A DNA stretch of 64,000 bases, taken from assembly GCA_030748575.1 (NCBI GenBank), contig JASMLR010000003.1, forward strand, positions 222,301 to 286,300, given 5' to 3'. The position numbers and the translations under genes are program-made. Under the pieces are notes generated by a model. It made no database searches. It was given only the letters and a program-made list of their open reading frames with translations, and was not told the origin of the DNA. Shown in pieces: positions 59,622 through 64,000 of the stretch. The stretch's first letter is position 1, and each line of letters begins with the position of its first letter. The stretch comes from Phycisphaerales bacterium (GTDB lineage Bacteria; Planctomycetota; Phycisphaerae; Phycisphaerales; SM1A02).

Positions 59622-60643
59622 AAAACTCCAAGGAATACGCGTCGAAGTTTTCGGCGCAGATCAAGAAGCTGAAGAAGCAATCGGATCCGCTGGAACTGGG
59701 CGACCCGGTCGATGTACTGGTGTACTCGCAGTTGTTGTGGGAGTCCACGACGGCAAGCGCCGATGAGGCTTGGATCCGGTTGTGCGAGATCAAGATTGAC
59801 TGGCACGAGGTACGGGTATCCACGCCTGCGGAGATCGCCGAGATGTGTGGGGACACTTCCGCGCACGCCGAGAACCGGGGCGCCCGCATCAAGGCCATGC
59901 TCAACCATCTGTACCAGCGTCACCACGATGTGACGATGGCGCCGGAGCTGGAACTGGGCAAGCGAGATCTTCGGGACGCCATTGAGAGCCTCGACGGGAT
60001 GACACACTTTGTGGCAACCCGGTGGTTGCTCCTCTGCGGTGAGATCGGGGGCGTGCCCGTTGATGATCAACTGTGCTGGATGCTCGGGAATGCGGGTTGT
60101 GTCGATGAATCTGCGCCGCTGGATGATGTCGCTGCCTGGGTGTGCCGCCAGGTCAAGTCAGACGACGCCTGGCAGGTCCATGCAACGCTTCAAGCGTGGG
60201 TGAACGGTCAGAGTGATCGTGTTGCCAAGAAGCGGCTGAAGGATCGGCAGGCCCGGGATCGGCAACTCAAGAAGGCGCGCGATGCCGCCATCGCGGGGCG
60301 TACTGAAGCCCAGAAGGCCGCCAAGGCAAAGCGTATTGAGGCGGCGGAGCGTGCCGCGGCCAGACGTGCTGCAGCGGAGCGAGCGGAGGAGGAGGCCGCG
60401 GCGGCGCCAGCCAAGAAGCCTGCTGCCAGGAAGACCGTGACCAGGAAGGCGGCTGCCAAGAAGAAGACCACGAAGAAGGCCGCGAAGAAGACCACCAAGA
60501 AGGCCGCGAAGAAGACCACCAAGAAGACCACCAAGAAGACCACGAAGAAGACTGCGAAGAAGACCGCGAAGAAGGCTGCCAGGAAGACGACTTCCAAGAA
60601 GAAGACCACGAAGAAGGCCACCAGGAAGACCAAGAGCAAGTGA
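59618..60643 (+). CDS. HhH-glycosylase-like protein with histone H1-like lysine-rich tail
   Basis: Protein of 341 aa. Residues 1-180 resemble the endonuclease III/HhH-GPD fold: DPVDVLVYSQLLWESTTASA in place of the FELLVATILSQQTTD stretch, ENRGARIKAMLNHLYQ, LDGMTHFVATRWLLLCGEI at the LPGVGRKTA helix-hairpin-helix, and GVPVDDQLCWML at VDTHVxRv (the catalytic-Asp position is kept as D). The catalytic lysine of the Nth motif is replaced and no C-terminal Fe-S cysteine cluster is visible. Residues about 210-340 form a very basic region ending in repeats KKTTKKAAKK/KKTAKK, as in histone H1 and chlamydial Hc proteins. GTG start inside the rbfA stop. Predicted: DNA-binding protein, enzymatic activity uncertain. 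Confidence 0.8.
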   Translation: MKNSKEYASKFSAQIKKLKKQSDPLELGDPVDVLVYSQLLWESTTASADEAWIRLCEIKIDWHEVRVSTPAEIAEMCGDTSAHAENRGARIKAMLNHLYQRHHDVTMAPELELGKRDLRDAIESLDGMTHFVATRWLLLCGEIGGVPVDDQLCWMLGNAGCVDESAPLDDVAAWVCRQVKSDDAWQVHATLQAWVNGQSDRVAKKRLKDRQARDRQLKKARDAAIAGRTEAQKAAKAKRIEAAERAAARRAAAERAEEEAAAAPAKKPAARKTVTRKAAAKKKTTKKAAKKTTKKAAKKTTKKTTKKTTKKTAKKTAKKAARKTTSKKKTTKKATRKTKSK

Positions 60644-62097
60644 CGTATTCGCTGCTGCTTCTGATTCCCGTGCTGATGGGCGCCGAAGCAGGGGGTCCGG
60701 AGATCGATGCAGCGGCGCTCCTGGATGAGATGGGCTACGCCCGGGCGGCGCCTCCAGCGGGCGTCCAGTGGGATTCGGACGCCCACGCCCAGAGCGTGGC
60801 TTTGTTGGTGGCCGGCCGCGAGGCGCACCTTCACGGAAACCTCCAGGAGAGCTACGAGCGGTATGTGGAGTCCGTCGAAGCGGACCCGACCAACGAGGCG
60901 GCATGGAGGGGATTGGCCAGAGTGGCCAGAGATGCGGGCGATGCGGCGCTGGAGCGTCGGGCCTGGCTGCAGCGGCTCGAACTGGTGCCTGATGACATCG
61001 AAGCGCTCGCGGTGGCGGCTGAGGCCGCCTTGCTCTCAGGGAGAGACACCGAAGCCTTGCAACTGATATTGCGACGCGAGGCCGCCGAGCCCCGCGACGA
61101 AGCGCCACACGAGCGCATCCGGTGGGATCTGGCGTTGGCGGAGCGGCTTCCCATCCTCGGGAAGGATGCCTTGGCGGCCCGCATTCGGGCTGATGCGCAG
61201 CGGCGGCTGATGCAGTTGGCGACCGAAGATGAGGGCGACGGGAAGGCGCGAAACCGGTGGGCCTGGATGCTGCAGCGACTGGCGGTCGAAGGCGGACGCG
61301 AAGAAGCAAGGCAGGCGGCTGAGTCGCGGCTGTTGAGCGGGAAACTGCATAATCGAGGCGACGTCGGTCGATTCACGTCCACCTGCGTTGTACTGGACGC
61401 CTTGGATCGGGATGCCGCTCGTACGCTTCAACTGATTCGATCGCTGCCGCCCGACAATCTGCGTTTGCGGCTTCGGTTTCGAGAGCACTTGACTCCAGCC
61501 GAAATGATCCTCAACGCCTCCATCGTGCACGCCAGCCTGGGCAATGAGGAGGGGGCGATCGACCTGCTGGAGGAAGTGATGCAGCTCGACGATGCGCCGC
61601 CGATGGCGGCCAACAACCTCGGGTACATGTTGTTGGAGGGTGGGGCAGACGCAGACCGGGCGGCGAAACTGATCGAGCACGCTGCTGCGAGGGCACCGGA
61701 AGACCCTGCGATGCTCGACAGTCTTGGCGTGTTGCGACTTGGTCAGGACCGGGTAGACGACGGAATCTATGGTCGCGGCGCACTGTCATTGCTCCGCGAA
61801 GCGGCCCGGCGAACCGATCAGGCCGATCCCATCATTCTTCAGCACCTTGGGGATGCCGAGGAAGCCGCCGGACACGGCGACGCGGCGCGACGGACCTGGC
61901 GGCATGCGTTGTCGCTGCTGGAGCACCCAGGCTTCAGAGCCGAGAAGATCCGCGTCTGGGATGTCGTTCAATCAGGCGACTGGGGGATTCGAGTGACCCC
62001 ATCGGCCGACCTGTATGATTTGGAATTCAAGGGTATCGCGGATCAGCTTCGATCTCGCCTCGGCGGTGAGGGTGAGACCACCGCACCACCCGGTTGA
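60640..62097 (+). CDS. Exported TPR-repeat protein
   Basis: Protein of 485 aa with a signal-like N-terminus (MTYSLLLLIPVLMGAEA). Several tetratricopeptide-type repeats are visible: AREAHLHGNLQESYERYVES-type unit near residue 60 followed by ADPTNEAAWRGLARVARDAG, LVPDDIEALAVAAEAALLSG, and a C-terminal run PMAANNLGYMLLEGGADADR, DPAMLDSLGVLRLGQDRVDD and DPIILQHLGDAEEAAGHGDA. TPR scaffolds mediate protein-protein contacts; no catalytic domain is present. GTG start overlaps the stop of the upstream H1-tail protein. The role is unknown, but it is co-translated with the nusA operon tail. Confidence 0.85.
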   Translation: MTYSLLLLIPVLMGAEAGGPEIDAAALLDEMGYARAAPPAGVQWDSDAHAQSVALLVAGREAHLHGNLQESYERYVESVEADPTNEAAWRGLARVARDAGDAALERRAWLQRLELVPDDIEALAVAAEAALLSGRDTEALQLILRREAAEPRDEAPHERIRWDLALAERLPILGKDALAARIRADAQRRLMQLATEDEGDGKARNRWAWMLQRLAVEGGREEARQAAESRLLSGKLHNRGDVGRFTSTCVVLDALDRDAARTLQLIRSLPPDNLRLRLRFREHLTPAEMILNASIVHASLGNEEGAIDLLEEVMQLDDAPPMAANNLGYMLLEGGADADRAAKLIEHAAARAPEDPAMLDSLGVLRLGQDRVDDGIYGRGALSLLREAARRTDQADPIILQHLGDAEEAAGHGDAARRTWRHALSLLEHPGFRAEKIRVWDVVQSGDWGIRVTPSADLYDLEFKGIADQLRSRLGGEGETTAPPG

Positions 62098-62118
62098 GTT
62101 GATGTAGGAGGTGGCAGG

Positions 62119-62868
62119 ATGGCCGGTCACAGCAAGTGGGCGAACATCAAGCATCGCAAGGCGCGGCAGGATGCCGTGAAGGGCAAGGCCTGGAGCAAGG
62201 CGAGCCGCGCCATCATGGCGGCCGTCAAGCAAGGTGGCCCAGACCCGGACACGAACCTCAAGCTTCGGTACTCCATCGAAGACGCCAAAAGCGTCAACAT
62301 GCCCAAGGACACCATCAAGAAGGCCATCGACAAGGCCAGCGGTGAGGGGCAGGATGGCGCGCAGTTTCAAGACGTCAGATATGAGGGCTATGGCGCCGGC
62401 GGGGTGGCCATCATTGTCGACTGTTTGACCGAAAACGTTCAACGCACCGCGCCGATCGTTCGGCATGCCTTTGAGAAGCATGGTGGCAATCTGGCCAAGA
62501 CCGGTGCGGTGTCGTTTGGATTTCACACCAAGGGTGTGATTCTGGTCGAGTCGAGCAACGCGACCGAAGAGCAACTCATGGACATCGCGCTTGAGGCCGG
62601 TGCTGAAGACATTGTCGAGCAGGATGGCGGCTTCGAGGTCACAACAGATGTCGCGTCATTCATTGCCGTCAAGGATGCGTTGGACGCTGCGTCCATCGAG
62701 ACCGCAAGCGCCGAGGTGACCATGATCCCGGACACCATGGTGGCATGCGACGCGGACCTTGCCGGCAAGGTGATGAAACTCATCGATGTGATTGAGGAGT
62801 GCGACGACGTCCAGAAGGTCTACAGCAACGCAGACATTTCAGGCGAGATCATGGCGTCGCTGGAATGA
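62119..62868 (+). CDS. yebC: YebC/PmpR family DNA-binding regulatory protein
   Basis: Protein of 249 aa of the YebC/TACO1 family. Opens with MAGHSKWANIKHRKARQDAV, the diagnostic start, and carries YEGYGAGGVAIIVDCLTENV, then KHGGNLAKTGAVSFGF and the C-terminal DVQKVYSNADIS. AGGAGG at 62106-62111 precedes the ATG by 7 nt. Family members are described both as transcriptional regulators and as translation factors that help ribosomes on polyproline motifs. Its stop overlaps the acylphosphatase start (ATGA). Confidence 0.97.
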   Translation: MAGHSKWANIKHRKARQDAVKGKAWSKASRAIMAAVKQGGPDPDTNLKLRYSIEDAKSVNMPKDTIKKAIDKASGEGQDGAQFQDVRYEGYGAGGVAIIVDCLTENVQRTAPIVRHAFEKHGGNLAKTGAVSFGFHTKGVILVESSNATEEQLMDIALEAGAEDIVEQDGGFEVTTDVASFIAVKDALDAASIETASAEVTMIPDTMVACDADLAGKVMKLIDVIEECDDVQKVYSNADISGEIMASLE

Positions 62869-63143
62869 GCGATGTGCACCGGGCCATCATCTTTCGGGGA
62901 CAAGTGCAGGGGGTGGGCTTTCGATGGACGACCGCCAGGGTCGCAGCGGGTTTCGCCGTGCGAGGCTGGGTCCGCAACGAGCCCGACGGTTCGGTGCGGT
63001 GCGAGGTGGCGGGCTCGGCCGATGAGGTCGAAGCCTTCCTCGCGGAGGTCTCGGACACTCTGGCCGGCCACATCACAGCATGCGATGACGCGGTCGATCT
63101 CGAAGGTGCGCTGCCCGGTCAGGGCTTCGATATCAGGCGCTAA
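62865..63143 (+). CDS. acyP: Acylphosphatase
   Basis: Small enzyme of 92 aa that hydrolyses acyl-phosphate bonds. Signature IIFRGQVQGVGFRWTTARVA contains the catalytic Arg (GxVQGVGFR) and the second signature GWVRNEPDGSVRCEV contains the catalytic Asn. The ATG at 62865 overlaps the yebC stop. Complete (family 90-100 aa). Confidence 0.95.
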   Translation: MSDVHRAIIFRGQVQGVGFRWTTARVAAGFAVRGWVRNEPDGSVRCEVAGSADEVEAFLAEVSDTLAGHITACDDAVDLEGALPGQGFDIRR

Positions 63144-63176
63144 GACCACCCACCTGAGAGCCGGCCACGTGGCGTG

Positions 63177-63809
63177 TCAGTCTCGACCGAGGGGCGTGAG
63201 CCGGATGTTTCGCCATCGGATCTGACCTGGCGATGCAGCGCTGTGTACCTGCAGGGCGATAAAGCCTTCGGCGTCCTGCGTGTCGGTCAGGTCCGCGCAC
63301 GGCACACCGTTGACCCAGGTTCGGAGCCGATCGCCGTTCGATTCGATCCGCAGCGTGTTCCACTCAAAGATGCTCGGCACGGCGGCCATCGCCTTGGGGT
63401 CGTCCTTGAGCGGCGCCAGCCAACCCCGGCCTGCCTCGTCGTAGATGCCGCCCGTCCATCGCCTTTCGGAATGGTCGAGTTCGCACTGATAGCCGGTCAC
63501 GCGCCCATCGCCTTCGCGCTGACGCGACCGGAACTGCACGCCCGAGTTGATCGGTGTATCCCACCTGAATTCGAGTTCAAGGATGAAGTCGTCATACAAG
63601 TCATGTGTTCGCAGAAACGTGTTCGGCCCGGGCCCCCGCGTCCCGACGATCGCGCCGTCCTGCACGGTGTACGTTGCGTTGCCGCCGACCTTGGTCCAGC
63701 CGTCGAGATTGCTGCCGTTGAAGAGGGGGTCGAAAGCGGGTTTGGAAGCAGGCCCGCAGGCCGAGAGTGCGGAGCAGACAAAGGTCGCAAGGGCCAGGAG
63801 TCTGAGCAT
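63177..63809 (-). CDS. Lipoprotein with DUF1080 (3-keto-disaccharide hydrolase-like) domain
   Basis: Exported lipoprotein of 210 aa. The ATG at 63809 gives a type II signal peptide, LALATFVCSALSAC with the lipidation Cys as the last residue. The DUF1080 fold begins with FDPLFNGSNLDGWTKVGGN and TVQDGAIVGTRGPG, then the central DDFILELEFRWDTPINSGVQ and the C-terminal FIALQVHSAASPGQIRWRNI. This LamG/concanavalin-like family is very abundant in planctomycetes and related bacteria and acts on sugars. Convergent with the acylphosphatase (33-bp gap). Confidence 0.93.
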   Translation of the reverse strand: MLRLLALATFVCSALSACGPASKPAFDPLFNGSNLDGWTKVGGNATYTVQDGAIVGTRGPGPNTFLRTHDLYDDFILELEFRWDTPINSGVQFRSRQREGDGRVTGYQCELDHSERRWTGGIYDEAGRGWLAPLKDDPKAMAAVPSIFEWNTLRIESNGDRLRTWVNGVPCADLTDTQDAEGFIALQVHSAASPGQIRWRNIRLTPLGRD

Positions 63810-64000
63810 GCGGCTGAGGATACCGGGACTGGCCAGCGCGGCCGATCCGGAGCAGCAAGCCCGCACTGCATCCGCAGGACACCAAGGTGCGGCGGGCTCA
63901 GTGCGTCACGCCGATCGGGGGGAGAGCGCCAGTGACAGTCGTGAGGGGGGGATCGATGCGGACCGTCTCGCCGAGTGGCGGGCATGAGGTTCAGTGATGC

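Noticed and set aside
63810..64000. A gene at the right edge
   Set aside because: Only an ATG at 63984 near the boundary is visible and too little follows; the rest of this stretch shows no gene-like frame.

Overview
The window is a compact, high-GC bacterial chromosome segment with about 55 genes, very short intergenic gaps and many 1-8 bp stop/start overlaps. The gene content points to a Gram-negative-type member of the Planctomycetota, most likely the Phycisphaerae/Phycisphaerales: secreted proteins end in single or double dockerin-like DxDGxG..DVDDLL tails, one of them also has a Cys-rich GRCCFANGECWDG-type module, and there are a squalene-hopene cyclase, an LpxI-type lipid A enzyme, an LpxL-like acyltransferase, ExbD/TonB and a pseudopilin. 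The taxonomic call is an inference from these features. No marker RNA is present; I found no rRNA, tRNA, CRISPR array, insertion sequence or prophage.

Layout. 1-3.5 kb: a TrkA-type potassium regulator cut by the left edge, an HU/IHF protein and the replicative helicase DnaB. 3.4-6.4 kb: a Na+/Ca2+-type exchanger divergent from an ECF-like sigma factor followed by two membrane/secreted proteins. 6.4-8.2 kb: a DppC-DppD pair without its usual partners. 8.2-12.6 kb: unknown proteins, a stand-alone response regulator, an LpxL-like acyltransferase and a membrane-anchored coiled-coil protein. 12.9-15.2 kb: L-lysine 6-transaminase and a pseudopilin.

15.2-29.0 kb is the most coherent block, an alpha-glucan utilisation locus. 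It has an exported branching-enzyme-like GH13 protein with a dockerin-like tail, a secreted Cys-rich protein, glycogen phosphorylase, 4-alpha-glucanotransferase (MalQ) and an exported cyclomaltodextrinase/neopullulanase-like GH13 protein. Divergent from these is a carbohydrate ABC transporter whose binding protein is fused to its first permease, followed by a MalG-type permease and an MsmX/UgpC-type ATPase. The picture is extracellular cleavage of starch or glycogen, uptake of maltodextrins, then intracellular disproportionation and phosphorolysis. Between malQ and glgP lies a cluster of four 19-bp palindromes inside a larger diverged tandem module.

29-54.6 kb holds housekeeping and envelope genes: a Zn-ribbon-like protein, a FIST sensor protein divergent from squalene-hopene cyclase, an RluA-type pseudouridine synthase, a lipoprotein, ClpC, a LolCD-type transporter, NAD(P)HX epimerase, an HpnB-like glycosyltransferase, SurE, TonB/ExbD, a STAS protein, GyrA, a TlyA-like methyltransferase, LpxI, a LOG protein, a WecA/MraY-type transferase, an O-antigen ligase-like protein and DsbD. 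54.6-64 kb is the nusA-infB-rbfA translation/transcription operon. It continues with an HhH-glycosylase-like protein bearing a histone-H1-like lysine-rich tail, a TPR protein, a YebC/PmpR regulator, an acylphosphatase and a DUF1080 lipoprotein.

The items I consider most worth following are the palindrome/hairpin module at 20.66-20.90 kb, the binding protein-permease fusion, the DNA-glycosylase-like/H1-tail fusion and the exported branching-enzyme-like protein.
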